Virus record (IMG/VR): IMGVR_UViG_3300042939_000601
Coordinates: 1 to 41,828 of that record
DNA length: 41,828 nt
Strand: one strand, 5' to 3'
Source of the DNA: a virus
Notes under the pieces: generated by a model
What the model saw: the letters and a program-made list of their open reading frames with translations, nothing else
The model's database searches: none
Told to the model about the DNA's origin: nothing
Translations under genes and position numbers: made by a program
In this document: positions 9,614 through 17,628 of the stretch, one piece after another
Position numbering within the stretch: position 1 is the first letter of the stretch
How the letters are laid out: the number at the start of each line of letters is the position of its first letter

Positions 9614-10032
9614 TTTGCCGCCTTTTTAAGTCTTCTCTCTATAAACCTTCGAAGCTCCGACTCAATATAGTTTAGAATTTCTTGCTCGCTTTCCATTAGG
9701 GCCTTTTGCATAAATTGGGTGCCCGGATAGTGTTGGGTTCCGTTTTGAGTTTTTCTTTGCCAGCCGTTCTCTACCAGGTGTGCGTAGCGTGATTTGGCAA
9801 CGACATCATCTCCGAGCCTCGTCGCCTCGGCTTTTCGTCTGCGCACCTGTATGCTCTTTCGGAGGTTTCCGCTTCTATCCTTGAAGTGGGTTGAGGCCCT
9901 CGCTCGCTCAGCAAGCATTTGAGCACCTTTGGTCATTGCTTGTTTTATGACGTTCCGCTGGACCTTGTCCGGAAGCTCCTTCAGCATTGTCGCTGTGTCC
10001 TTCCAGCCTTTCAGCTTTATGCCTACAGCCAT
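9610..10032 (-). CDS. HK97 gp10-like neck/tail protein
   Basis: 140 residues, very basic. It has the HK97 gp10 layout: an N-terminal helix with MLKELPDKVQRNVIKQAM, a central AERARASTHFKDRSGNLRKS stretch and a conserved SRYAHLVENG motif. It overlaps the head-closure gene by ten bases and the DUF3168 gene by four. The family acts at the head-tail interface, usually as a tail-completion or neck component. Confidence 0.88.
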   Translation of the reverse strand: MAVGIKLKGWKDTATMLKELPDKVQRNVIKQAMTKGAQMLAERARASTHFKDRSGNLRKSIQVRRRKAEATRLGDDVVAKSRYAHLVENGWQRKTQNGTQHYPGTQFMQKALMESEQEILNYIESELRRFIERRLKKAAK

Positions 10033-10337
10033 ATATCCACCACAATTTCCAACCCTTGCCGTCTGGTTAGCTCGGCAATTGCTTTGATTGCGTATATCTT
10101 GCCGTCGAAAAGAATCCGCATCGTCGGGTCGATGCCGGTTTTGTATCGTATTGTGAACTTACCACCCATTATCGAGTGGGCGCCATTTGCTTGAAATCGC
10201 TCGCTGCCAAGGGTCGGCTCCCACCTGGCGTAGGTCGTAAGCCAAGGCCTCCAGGTCGGGATTTCCTGACCTATGGAATCCTGCGTGTAGGTCGCCTGCT
10301 CAATTACAATGGGTCGGTCTAGTTGTCCTGCTCTCAT
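10023..10337 (-). CDS. Head closure / head-tail joining protein
   Basis: 104 residues starting MRAGQLDRPIVIEQ, typical of the phage head-tail joining family (SPP1 gp16-like): a small beta barrel with a WARWEP-like turn (here TYARWEPTLG) and a C-terminal IDPTMRILFDGKIYAI strand pair. The ATG at 10337 was chosen because it forms an ATGA overlap with the upstream stop; an in-frame start 57 codons earlier would lie wholly inside the upstream gene. It probably plugs the connector after packaging. Confidence 0.85.
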   Translation of the reverse strand: MRAGQLDRPIVIEQATYTQDSIGQEIPTWRPWLTTYARWEPTLGSERFQANGAHSIMGGKFTIRYKTGIDPTMRILFDGKIYAIKAIAELTRRQGLEIVVDIWL

Positions 10338-10966
10338 TGAAAGTAGTGGTTCCTGTAGGATGCCAATAAAAGGTGAATCGTATTTGGAATCTCCATGCCG
10401 CTTGTGCCAATTACCACAGTTTCCCTGTTTTCGTACCAGGTTGCCACTAGCAGTAGAATTGCTTGCTTTATGCCCTTGGGGACGGCCGATGCTGGTCCGT
10501 AGCCACAAACAAACCTAACCTCAACAGAGTTGAGCCGGTACTCCTCTGTCTCTGGCCATAGTTGGTTGTTTTTTAGTGCCACCTTGCCAACTGTCGAGTA
10601 CCTGTCAACCTGGTAGACCGACTGGCTAAGGGTTTGGTAGGCTCCCTGCTCGTCGTAATACTTAATCCATGTGACCGACTGTAGCGGTGCGAATGGAAGT
10701 TCAAACCCGGTTGGTGCTGGTACGTTGTTCCTGTCCCATGCCCATGCCACTCCGCCTGTGCTGGGGAGTGCGTCAAAGTATCTCTCCCAGGTCTGAGTAA
10801 CGAACTTTCGGTTCGTGATTTGCTCGCAGGTTGCCGTAGCTGCCTCTATAAGGCTGTCGATATAAACATCATCCATCGACTCGCTGGCCGGTATCCGCAA
10901 GTGGGCCTTTGCCTCTTCTCGGGATACCGGCATTTCGGTTGGTCCTGTTATCAGGTTTACCTTCAT
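10334..10966 (-). CDS. Head-tail connector (HK97 gp6 / phiE125 gp8-like)
   Basis: 210 residues. The N-terminus has the connector signature: VSREEAKAHLRI, then DDVYIDSLIEAATATCEQITNR and KFVTQTWERYFDALP. The C-terminal half contains VRFVCGYG and PKGIKQAILLLVATWYENRE, also characteristic. In this family 12 or so copies form a ring under the portal. Four-base overlaps tie it to both neighbours. Confidence 0.88.
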   Translation of the reverse strand: MKVNLITGPTEMPVSREEAKAHLRIPASESMDDVYIDSLIEAATATCEQITNRKFVTQTWERYFDALPSTGGVAWAWDRNNVPAPTGFELPFAPLQSVTWIKYYDEQGAYQTLSQSVYQVDRYSTVGKVALKNNQLWPETEEYRLNSVEVRFVCGYGPASAVPKGIKQAILLLVATWYENRETVVIGTSGMEIPNTIHLLLASYRNHYFQ

Positions 10967-11205
10967 GCTTTCCTCTTCCTGCCTCGCTTCGGTGCCTCTG
11001 CTGTTTCAATTTCGGGCTGGGCTTCTGCTGTCTCTAGTATGACCTTTTCGGTTTGGGGTGTCTCGATATCTGCTTCAATTAGCTCCGCCTGTCCGGTCTC
11101 GACGAGGGCTTGGCCCTCTTCCTTAGAAACTTCTATTACATCCCCGCCTTTGGCAGTTCCGGTTGGTCCTGCCATTATTTTGCCTGGTGCCAGTTTTACT
11201 TTCAT
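10963..11205 (-). CDS. Small head-region protein, function unknown
   Basis: 80 residues. The first 45 (MKVKLAPGKIMAGPTGTAKG, then GDVIEVSKEEGQALVETGQAEL) look like the small beta domain common in head operons, with a pattern of 'GDVIEVsxxEaxxLvexGxAE'. The rest is acidic and ends in a basic tail RKRKA. It begins directly after a predicted terminator and has a GAGG site. A minor head or connector-associated role is possible from position only. Confidence 0.6.
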   Translation of the reverse strand: MKVKLAPGKIMAGPTGTAKGGDVIEVSKEEGQALVETGQAELIEADIETPQTEKVILETAEAQPEIETAEAPKRGRKRKA

Positions 11206-11214
11206 TGTTTCCTC

Positions 11215-11253
11215 AAAAAAAAGGGGGAGAAATAGGCACGCCTACTCTCCCCC
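11215..11253 (-). terminator. Intrinsic terminator after capsid/decoration genes
   Basis: On the - strand GGGGGAGA pairs with TCTCCCCC around an inner TAGGC/GCCTA helix, followed by eight T. It lies 22 bases after the stop of the gene at 11276-11686 and just before the Shine-Dalgarno site of the next head gene. As a partial terminator it would let capsid and decoration mRNA exceed downstream connector and tail mRNA. Confidence 0.85.
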
Positions 11254-11275
11254 TCGGTCTGTTCCCGCTATGTGA

Positions 11276-11686
11276 CTAGAGGGTGCCTACCTTCGCTTTG
11301 CCAACTACTGCTACTGCTGCAAGAAGTGCTGCCGATGCGTTGTTTGCTGGCGTGATGGTCAATCGTACGTATCGCTTCGCTCCCTTGTATCCAATCTTGA
11401 ATACTTTGTTATCGTCGCTAAATACAAACGATGCTTCTGCTGCTGTGCCCAACAGGTCGGCTGCGGCTGGTGTAGCTGCGTCTGACATGTTTGCAGCGTC
11501 ACCGTGCTCAACGAGCGAGGTGAACGTTGCATCTGCGTCTGCAAGTGAGCCAGCTAAAATTACGAACTCAAGGGATGTGTATCCCTGAAGGTCGATAATT
11601 TGGCTTACCTGCGCCGTGTTGTCCGCTACCGATACTGGGCTAATAGCTCGCAGTACGTCAATTACATTGTGGTTGTCCTTTAACAT
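11276..11686 (-). CDS. Putative head decoration/fibre-like protein
   Basis: 136 residues, beta-rich. It starts with a helix-like MLKDNHNVIDVLRAISP and continues with IIDLQGYTSLEFVILAG, FVFSDDNKVFKIGYKGAKRYVRLTI and AAVAVVGKAK. This 'GYKGxKRYVRlti' pattern is common in small proteins encoded next to HK97-type capsids. It lies 17 bases after the capsid gene with an AAGGA site and is followed by a strong terminator, which suggests a high-copy virion protein. No enzyme motif is visible. Confidence 0.6.
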   Translation of the reverse strand: MLKDNHNVIDVLRAISPVSVADNTAQVSQIIDLQGYTSLEFVILAGSLADADATFTSLVEHGDAANMSDAATPAAADLLGTAAEASFVFSDDNKVFKIGYKGAKRYVRLTITPANNASAALLAAVAVVGKAKVGTL

Positions 11687-11703
11687 ACCTATTCCTTTTG
11701 CTA

Positions 11704-12939
11704 TTAGCCAAGTTTAACACGAGCAAACGCCTCTTGAAGAACGGGTGCTCCGTCCATCTCCATGCGTCCGATGTAGCCGGTCTGACCTGTCTCGGCGTAA
11801 AGCTCAACAAGTTTTTGAACCGACATATCGAGTGCGTCAACAACCCAAACATAGGAAAGGTCGCCGAAAAGTCCGACATATTTTCCTGATGTAAAGGTGT
11901 TTGGCACGTACTCGCTCTGAAGCACTGGGCGACCGAGAAGCATATCTGGCTGTCCCATCTGAATGCTCGGCTGCCAGAGGTACTGATTCTGGTTGTCCTT
12001 GAGCTTCATGATGGCCTTTACCGCATCACGGTGAAAAAGCCAGCTTCCTGTTGCCTGATACTGCTGCTTCAATGCGTACTTCACATCGAAAAGGGTATCC
12101 GCTGCAATCGCTGTAGTGGTGTTTGAGCCTACCACGTCTCGGGAGGTTGAAATTCCAGAGGCATGGGCAGTGAAAAGACCAAGAGGTTGGTTTACGCCGC
12201 TGCCGGTCATAAGCGCCTTCTCTTCGGTGATTGCGAACTTGTATGCCATGCGCTGCATAACAAGCTCCTCAACTCCAACGATGCTCGCTCGGATCAGCTT
12301 GTTGCTTACCTTGATTCTCTTTGCAAGAGGATTTGGGGAAAGCTCACGGCTGCCGAACTTCATGGATGAGTCCTCGGTGCCTGTCCCAAGCTCGGTAGTC
12401 CAGTCGCCATCTGCTGGGTCGCTGTCAAGAACAGGAACTCCAACAGAAAGAGCTTTTTCTACACGGTACTTGGTTGCTGCTGCTCGTACTACGGTAAGGT
12501 CGTCAACGGCCTTCAGAAGCTGGTTAATCCACTCAACTGGCGGCACAACTGCTCCACCCTCAATGTGGTTACCGGCGCTAAGGGCTCGTACTTCTTCTTG
12601 GTTGAGTCCTCCCATTCCGTGCTTGAGGAATGTGCGGTACGCCTTCTTTGCGAAGGCTGCACGCTCCTCGTCTCCGGAGTTGCGCTCAACTGCTGCTGTC
12701 GAAAAGCCAGCCTCGGAGCCACGGCCTGCTGTTCGCAGCTCGTGCTCAATCTCTGCCTGGCGGTTCTCTCGCTCAATTGCTCCCTTGAGCTCATCCTGTC
12801 GTGCGAAAAGCTTGTCATACTGACCTTGCTCCTCGTTTGTAAGGCTACGGTTTTCCTTCTTGCTTGACTCAAGGAGGGCTCGCATATCCGCTACTGCCCT
12901 TGCTCGCTCCTCGTTCAGTCGCCTAATTTCTGCTGACAT
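11704..12939 (-). CDS. Major capsid protein, HK97 fold
   Basis: 411 residues. The first 115 or so are a charged coiled-coil delta domain (LNEERARAVADMRALLESSK) that the protease would remove after assembly. The mature part has the HK97 family pattern: GNHIEGGAVVPPVEWINQLL, then SPNPLAKRIKVSNKLIRAS, then MTGSGVNQPLGLFT, and WLFHRDAVKAIMKLKDNQ near the end. The ATG at 12939 is preferred over a TTG two codons earlier because an AAGGA site is properly spaced before it. Confidence 0.95.
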   Translation of the reverse strand: MSAEIRRLNEERARAVADMRALLESSKKENRSLTNEEQGQYDKLFARQDELKGAIERENRQAEIEHELRTAGRGSEAGFSTAAVERNSGDEERAAFAKKAYRTFLKHGMGGLNQEEVRALSAGNHIEGGAVVPPVEWINQLLKAVDDLTVVRAAATKYRVEKALSVGVPVLDSDPADGDWTTELGTGTEDSSMKFGSRELSPNPLAKRIKVSNKLIRASIVGVEELVMQRMAYKFAITEEKALMTGSGVNQPLGLFTAHASGISTSRDVVGSNTTTAIAADTLFDVKYALKQQYQATGSWLFHRDAVKAIMKLKDNQNQYLWQPSIQMGQPDMLLGRPVLQSEYVPNTFTSGKYVGLFGDLSYVWVVDALDMSVQKLVELYAETGQTGYIGRMEMDGAPVLQEAFARVKLG

Positions 12940-13057
12940 AAACAATCCTTTTTTAATTATACGCTCTGTCGCCTCGATTCATTGGAATTAGGCTCAAGCT
13001 CCTTCGGGAGGCTCGTGCCTATAATGTACGACCGGTTTTTCCCTTACTCAAGCGCCT

Positions 13058-13648
13058 TTATATTTTGGGGCGCCATGCCTCTAGTTCTGCCAGCATCGCC
13101 CAGCGAGACTCCTCTTCTTGCCACGATGCTTCAAGCTCTTTTAAAAGGCTTTCTGCGTCTCTGGTCGAAACATCGGTCTGCTCGTATGCAGGAAACGCCG
13201 TAGGGCTTATTTCGAAAATATCAACCTTCCTTAGGGTTCGCTGGTGTGGGCCGGTGCCATCGCTTTTTTTCCACTCATGTTGTTGAACCGTAAATCCAAA
13301 GCTCATGCCTGTTACGTCACCACGTTGAATGCTTGTAAATGTGTCTCGTCCAAGTTGCGTGTCTGGCAGTTTCAGTTCAAATGCAAGGCCGTAGTTGTCT
13401 TCCCAAAGGCGGAGGCTCCGATTGCCCGTACGTCCTAGCACTAGGTCGGTGTTGTGGCTCCAAAGTGCCCTTACGTCATTCTTGGCGATGCTTTCTGTGA
13501 AGGCGCCTGGTGCAATTCGCTCTACAAATCCGCCCAGGTTTTGGCTGAATTTGTCGAATACCGCTGCATGGCCTGTGATTACTCGCTCGCCATCAGTTTC
13601 TAAGGCCCGGATTTCGCCGGCAAATGCTGCTCGTTTTTCTATTTTCAT
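13058..13648 (-). CDS. Prohead serine protease (S78/HK97 type)
   Basis: 196 residues. The segment ITGHAAVFDKFS followed by RIAPGAFTESI is the family signature. His65 in ALWSHNTDLVLGRT and Ser116 in GMSFGF are the expected catalytic residues. It matures the head by cutting the capsid N-terminal domain. It lies between portal and capsid, as usual, with a GGGAG site and starts within two bases of the portal stop. Confidence 0.93.
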   Translation of the reverse strand: MKIEKRAAFAGEIRALETDGERVITGHAAVFDKFSQNLGGFVERIAPGAFTESIAKNDVRALWSHNTDLVLGRTGNRSLRLWEDNYGLAFELKLPDTQLGRDTFTSIQRGDVTGMSFGFTVQQHEWKKSDGTGPHQRTLRKVDIFEISPTAFPAYEQTDVSTRDAESLLKELEASWQEEESRWAMLAELEAWRPKI

Positions 13649-13649
13649 A

Positions 13650-15206
13650 TTATGCTCCCCTCAGTAGTCCGAGTATGGCCACCGTTGCCTCTGCCGGCGT
13701 ATCGTTATTCTCCCAGGTATCTGCCACTTTGTCTCGTAGGTGCTCCATACCAAGTCCCCTTAAAATGGGCTCGATATCCGTTTGGAATTGCCCTCGCTCC
13801 TTTTGTGCTGTCGGCTGGTCCCATCCTTTGCTGGCCTTTATCTTCTCTTTGCGCCTGTTGCTGCGCTCTAAAATAGCAACAATTACGGGTTCCATACATC
13901 GAAGGGCAATCTCCCGGTTGGCCTCGTCTTCGCTATTATCTGATGAGTCCTCTGCATCGGGCTGTTCTTCGCTGCTGCCGCTCTCTTCGTCGGTATCCTC
14001 TTCGTCTGGTTCCTTCATATCTGACGGCTCGTCTTCCCCTGGCTCAACCATGTTCATAGGCTGTAGGTAAATTTTGCCTTTGTCGTCGGGCAATGGGTTC
14101 ATATTTTCACGTTCACGTATTTCATCAACGTTCATCCAGCCCCATTGTCTTGCAACGCTATATGCGTTGTATCGACTTTGAGTGTCGCCTCTCAAAATGG
14201 CATCGGCTAAAAATTCTATAGTGTATTCTTGCCGCTCCTCCGGCGTGAAGAGGGTCCGCATCAGCGCTTTTTCCCATCTGACAAGCCAGGGTCGGATTGT
14301 ATCGGTCACAAATTCTAATGCCTGGTGTTCAATGTTGCTGAATGTTGCTTTCTCTAGGTCTCCAATCTTGTGCGGTGGTATTCGAAACCACATCGCTATA
14401 TCTGACTTGCTGAACTTCCGGCCCTGGATAAATTGAGCTTGCTCGTTGCTTAGTCCTACCTGCTGCCATTCCATCCCCTCTTCAAGCAGCATAGTGGTGC
14501 CTGTCTTGTCGGTTCCGGCGTATTTGCGTTCGAAGTCTTCCTTCAGTCGTTTTGCGGCAATATCGCTTAGCTTGCCCGGATGCTTTAGAACTCCTCCCGG
14601 AGATGCCTTGTTGGTGAACATTGTGTCGGCATAAAGCTCCTGCTTTCGGGCTAGTGTGACTGTGCGCATAGCAAGCTCGATTGGGCTTAGTCCTATCAAA
14701 CCATCGCTGCTGAGTCCGTAAATGTGCAGCATATTCTGTGGCTTAATGATTCTTGTTCGGTTGCCGTCCCAGTATTCGTAGTATTTGTATCGACCGTTAT
14801 CCGCAATTTTTACCGATACCTTGCCCGGATGTAGCGGCGTCATTGTTGTGCCGCCGGGAGTGAAGTCAATTTGTGCGTAGGCGTTGCCTCGTAAAACAAC
14901 GTGGCCGGTCAGCATTTCAAAAAACTGCACGCTGTCTTGTATCGGGTTGGGTGTGTCGTGAAGAACCCCATAAAGTGGATGGTCGGTTGCCCGCTCTTTT
15001 CCCCCGCCTGGTAGCCTTCGGTACAAAATACACGGGAGGGTCGAAAGTGTTTCTGCTATAACTCTGACGCAGGCAAATACTGCCCCAACCTTAAGCGCAT
15101 CGTCGGCTGTGTAAATTTCGTCTCGGTTGCCTGTCAACCACGCTACTTCGCCCACCTGAACCGATGCTCTTTTTTCTTTTTGCCTGCCAAAACTAAATAG
15201 TCTCAT
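13650..15206 (-). CDS. Portal protein (HK97 family)
   Basis: 518 residues. It has the HK97 portal pattern: VFACVRVIAETLSTLPCILYRR, HPLYGVLHDTPNPIQDS, GNAYAQIDF, IYGLSSDGLIGLSPIELAM and FRIPPHKIGDL. Residues about 405-455 are very acidic (Glu/Asp/Ser-rich, EDEPSDMKEPDEEDTDEE) and probably disordered, followed by a basic segment. Twelve copies would form the ring through which DNA enters and leaves the head. An AAGGA site precedes the chosen ATG. Confidence 0.95.
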   Translation of the reverse strand: MRLFSFGRQKEKRASVQVGEVAWLTGNRDEIYTADDALKVGAVFACVRVIAETLSTLPCILYRRLPGGGKERATDHPLYGVLHDTPNPIQDSVQFFEMLTGHVVLRGNAYAQIDFTPGGTTMTPLHPGKVSVKIADNGRYKYYEYWDGNRTRIIKPQNMLHIYGLSSDGLIGLSPIELAMRTVTLARKQELYADTMFTNKASPGGVLKHPGKLSDIAAKRLKEDFERKYAGTDKTGTTMLLEEGMEWQQVGLSNEQAQFIQGRKFSKSDIAMWFRIPPHKIGDLEKATFSNIEHQALEFVTDTIRPWLVRWEKALMRTLFTPEERQEYTIEFLADAILRGDTQSRYNAYSVARQWGWMNVDEIRERENMNPLPDDKGKIYLQPMNMVEPGEDEPSDMKEPDEEDTDEESGSSEEQPDAEDSSDNSEDEANREIALRCMEPVIVAILERSNRRKEKIKASKGWDQPTAQKERGQFQTDIEPILRGLGMEHLRDKVADTWENNDTPAEATVAILGLLRGA

Positions 15207-15246
15207 TCATGGTTCCTTCGTTGGGCTAGCCCATTTTCGCCGTCAA

Positions 15247-16869
15247 TCAAAACGTAATCAATCCCCGATCCTCGTAGACGCTTTTTGGGTCGGTTGTGTC
15301 CATAGTGTAGAGGCCAATTGCCATAACAGCGGCAACAACTCCGTCGATTTTTTCCTTACTTCGCTTTTTGCTTGGTTTGATGTTCCCGTCTGCGTCTGAC
15401 TCGGCTGCCACGTTGCCGGCCATCCAGTTTAGGACCGGGTTGTCCGGATGGATAAGTTGGCCAGCGGTGATTCTTTTCAGAAGCTCTTTGGTTGGTGCGC
15501 TCATGCTCTTGTAACCTTGCCCAAAGGGCTCCAGGTTGAGCCCATCCCCGTCTAGTTGTGTGGTCAGTTGTGTGGCGTTCCATCTATCAAACGCTATTTT
15601 TCTTATGTTGTAGCGTTCGGCAAGGTCGTTTATGAACTTGCGAATATAGTCGTAGTCAATCACATTGCCTTCCGTAGCTATAAGATGGCCTCTGGCTGCC
15701 CACTCCGGATAGTTTGCCAGCGGATTCTTCTTCTGTCTCGCCGGCATGTTCTCTCTGGGAACAAAAAAGAAAGGCAAAAGGCGTATTTCTTTGTCAATTG
15801 GGAAGGCTAGAACCAGTGCTGTTACATCGCTGGTTGTCGAAAGGTCAAGTCCTGCCCAGCAGTCTTTGCCTTCTAACTCTTTCGGCTCGTATTGTCGGGC
15901 ATTGCGTTGCCACACATGCATTTGAATCATGCGGCTCTCTTGCTCGGTCCATTGGTTGAGGTGCAGGCGTCTGAATGTATTCTCGTAGGCCGGTACTTCC
16001 TGGGCCTTTTTGCATTCTCGCTCCAGATAATCATAGCTTATTGTTGTGCCTATGTTCGGATTTGCTTTTTCCCAGGTGGCTTGTTGGCGCCAATCATCTT
16101 CCTGCTCGGCTGCATAAATAACCGGATAGAAGCTTTCGTCCTCAATCTGCTTGAGTTTTACCTTCAAAGCATATTCATGATACTCCCAGCAAATGCTCGT
16201 TCGGTCGTATCCGGCTGTGGTCATATATATTTCCAGCGGCTGCAAACGAGTTCCGGTTGAGGTCTTCAGTACGTCTACAAGCTCTCTGTTTGGTTGTGCG
16301 TGGAGTTCGTCAAACAAAATGCCGTGAAGGTTCTTGCCGTGTTTTGAAAACGCATCTGCGGATAGTACTTTATAGCTATTGCCGTATTTGTAGTATGCGA
16401 TGCTGCTGCGATAAACTGCTGCTAGTTCGCTTAGTTTGGCGCTGTTGCTCACCATCTTGCTGGCCATGTCGAATATGATTCTTGCTTGCTCCCGGTCTGC
16501 CGCTGCGGATACGATTTGCGCTCCGTACTCCCGGTCGGCGAATATAAGGTATAGGGCTATTGCCGCTCCTAGTGTGCTCTTGCCGTTTTTTCTGGGCACT
16601 TCGAAGTAAAGCACTCTGTACTTCCGGGTGTGGTCGGCTTTCCGCTTCCAACCGAATAGGTCTTCAATTATTACCCGTTGCCATGTCTCTAAAATGAATG
16701 GATGACCGGCGTCCTTGCCCTCAATGTGTACAAGGTTCTTCTCAATGAACCGTACGGCTCTGGCCGCCTCGTCATAGTCAAAGTAATATTTATCTGTTGA
16801 CTCTCTTTGCTCGATGCCATGTCGACTCTCTTTATTCGTCGAATGGGTCTTTTTCTTCTTGTCTGCCAT
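15247..16869 (-). CDS. terL: Terminase large subunit
   Basis: 540 residues. The ATPase domain has Walker A VPRKNGKST (residues 91-99) and Walker B ILFDE (184-188). The nuclease domain begins around GLDLSTTSDVTALVL, with further acidic positions in IAFDRWNATQL and IDGVVAAVMAIGL. This is the HK97-type terminase paired with P27-family small subunits. It overlaps the small subunit gene by 38 bases. It cuts concatemers and pumps DNA into the prohead. Confidence 0.95.
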   Translation of the reverse strand: MADKKKKTHSTNKESRHGIEQRESTDKYYFDYDEAARAVRFIEKNLVHIEGKDAGHPFILETWQRVIIEDLFGWKRKADHTRKYRVLYFEVPRKNGKSTLGAAIALYLIFADREYGAQIVSAAADREQARIIFDMASKMVSNSAKLSELAAVYRSSIAYYKYGNSYKVLSADAFSKHGKNLHGILFDELHAQPNRELVDVLKTSTGTRLQPLEIYMTTAGYDRTSICWEYHEYALKVKLKQIEDESFYPVIYAAEQEDDWRQQATWEKANPNIGTTISYDYLERECKKAQEVPAYENTFRRLHLNQWTEQESRMIQMHVWQRNARQYEPKELEGKDCWAGLDLSTTSDVTALVLAFPIDKEIRLLPFFFVPRENMPARQKKNPLANYPEWAARGHLIATEGNVIDYDYIRKFINDLAERYNIRKIAFDRWNATQLTTQLDGDGLNLEPFGQGYKSMSAPTKELLKRITAGQLIHPDNPVLNWMAGNVAAESDADGNIKPSKKRSKEKIDGVVAAVMAIGLYTMDTTDPKSVYEDRGLITF

Positions 16870-17392
16870 ATCTGCCGCCGCTGTCTGGTATGAATAGTTT
16901 GCTTCTGGCCTGTGGGGTGAGTCCCAGTTCTCCCTCCAGTTTTCGTAGTGTCTCTGAAAGTCGGTGGTACTCGGCCACTTCGGGTAGTGTGCGGTAAAAT
17001 TTGACCCTTAGTTGTGGGGTGCCATCTGGGTTAAGCACCGGAACGAGGCCGCCTTTTGGTCCCTGGCGGTAAACCTGCTCCGTTACGGCCTGGCGTATGC
17101 CGGTTGGATTATTGGCCGTTCCTACCATCGCCTCCAGGTATCGGCTGATTCGAAGCCACCGAGCAAATGTGTCGCAATAGCGCCAAAATATATTTGTGTC
17201 GACCGTTTGCAATAGTCCAATTCGTGCTAGTTGGTTGCCAAGTTCGAACCAGGCCCTTCGGCCATCCTCGTTAAGGTCTTTCGGAGCGGAGTCGATGCTT
17301 AGCGTCTCGTACTTCGGCTCTTGGTTGTTGAGCTTGCGCTTGCCTGGATTGCCCTCAAATAGCTTCAGTGCTGTCGGTTTGCGCCTAGTCAT
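16832..17392 (-). CDS. terS: Terminase small subunit, P27 family
   Basis: 186 residues starting MTRRKPTALKLFEGNPGKRKLNN, the typical P27 opening, followed by helical DNA-binding sequence (ARIGLLQTVDTNIFWRYCDTF) and a C-terminal EYHRLSETLRKLEGELGLTPQARSKL that resembles the segment contacting the large subunit. The Shine-Dalgarno GGGGAG is the end of a run of eight G, the last of several G-runs in the leader. It would recognise the packaging site, likely nearby. Confidence 0.92.
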   Translation of the reverse strand: MTRRKPTALKLFEGNPGKRKLNNQEPKYETLSIDSAPKDLNEDGRRAWFELGNQLARIGLLQTVDTNIFWRYCDTFARWLRISRYLEAMVGTANNPTGIRQAVTEQVYRQGPKGGLVPVLNPDGTPQLRVKFYRTLPEVAEYHRLSETLRKLEGELGLTPQARSKLFIPDSGGRYGRQEEKDPFDE

Positions 17393-17628
17393 CGTTTGGC
17401 TCCCCCCCCATAAAATTATCCCCGACTGCGGTCGTACACGTTTGCCCCCCCAAGCGCCGGCTCCCCTGGCCCCCCCCAGGGATTCGATCCCCCCCTCCTA
17501 ACTCTTTGAATATATATGAGTATTCGGCTTTTTTTTTGGAAAGCAACATAACCACCTGTTTATATATGGTATTTTTTCTTGCGGTCTGCTCGGCGTAGTT
17601 GGCGGGCATGGTAAGGGGTGGGTGTTGT
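17393..17628 (-). other. Non-coding leader with G-run cluster upstream of terminase
   Basis: This 236-base gap has no convincing gene. On the - strand it holds six G-runs of 7, 8, 4, 7, 4 and 8 between 17495 and 17402; the four between 17495 and 17445 are separated by 11, 3 and 11 bases, so a G-quadruplex is conceivable. Upstream of these is an AT-rich stretch with nine A (17529-17537) and a possible sigma70-like promoter (TTGCTT 17546-17541, 18 bases, TACTCA 17522-17517). Lying between an HNH gene and the small terminase gene, it is also a reasonable place for the packaging site. Confidence 0.5.
17517..17546 (-). promoter_or_regulatory. Possible promoter for packaging/head genes
   Basis: On the - strand TTGCTT (17546-17541) and TACTCA (17522-17517) are 18 bases apart in AT-rich sequence. 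TTGCTT is also the -35-like element of one right-arm promoter. The -10 match is weak, and overlapping TATATA sequence could serve instead. Confidence 0.3.

Noticed and set aside
12956-12961. Perfect TATAAT upstream of the capsid gene on the - strand
   Set aside because: No -35 at proper spacing, and the start would leave almost no leader before the ribosome site; more likely chance.
17476-17496. tRNA T-arm-like GGGATTCGATCCC, possible attP or tRNA remnant
   Set aside because: The conserved G53-C61 pair and loop pattern do not fit on either strand, no other tRNA arms are present, and no integrase is encoded.
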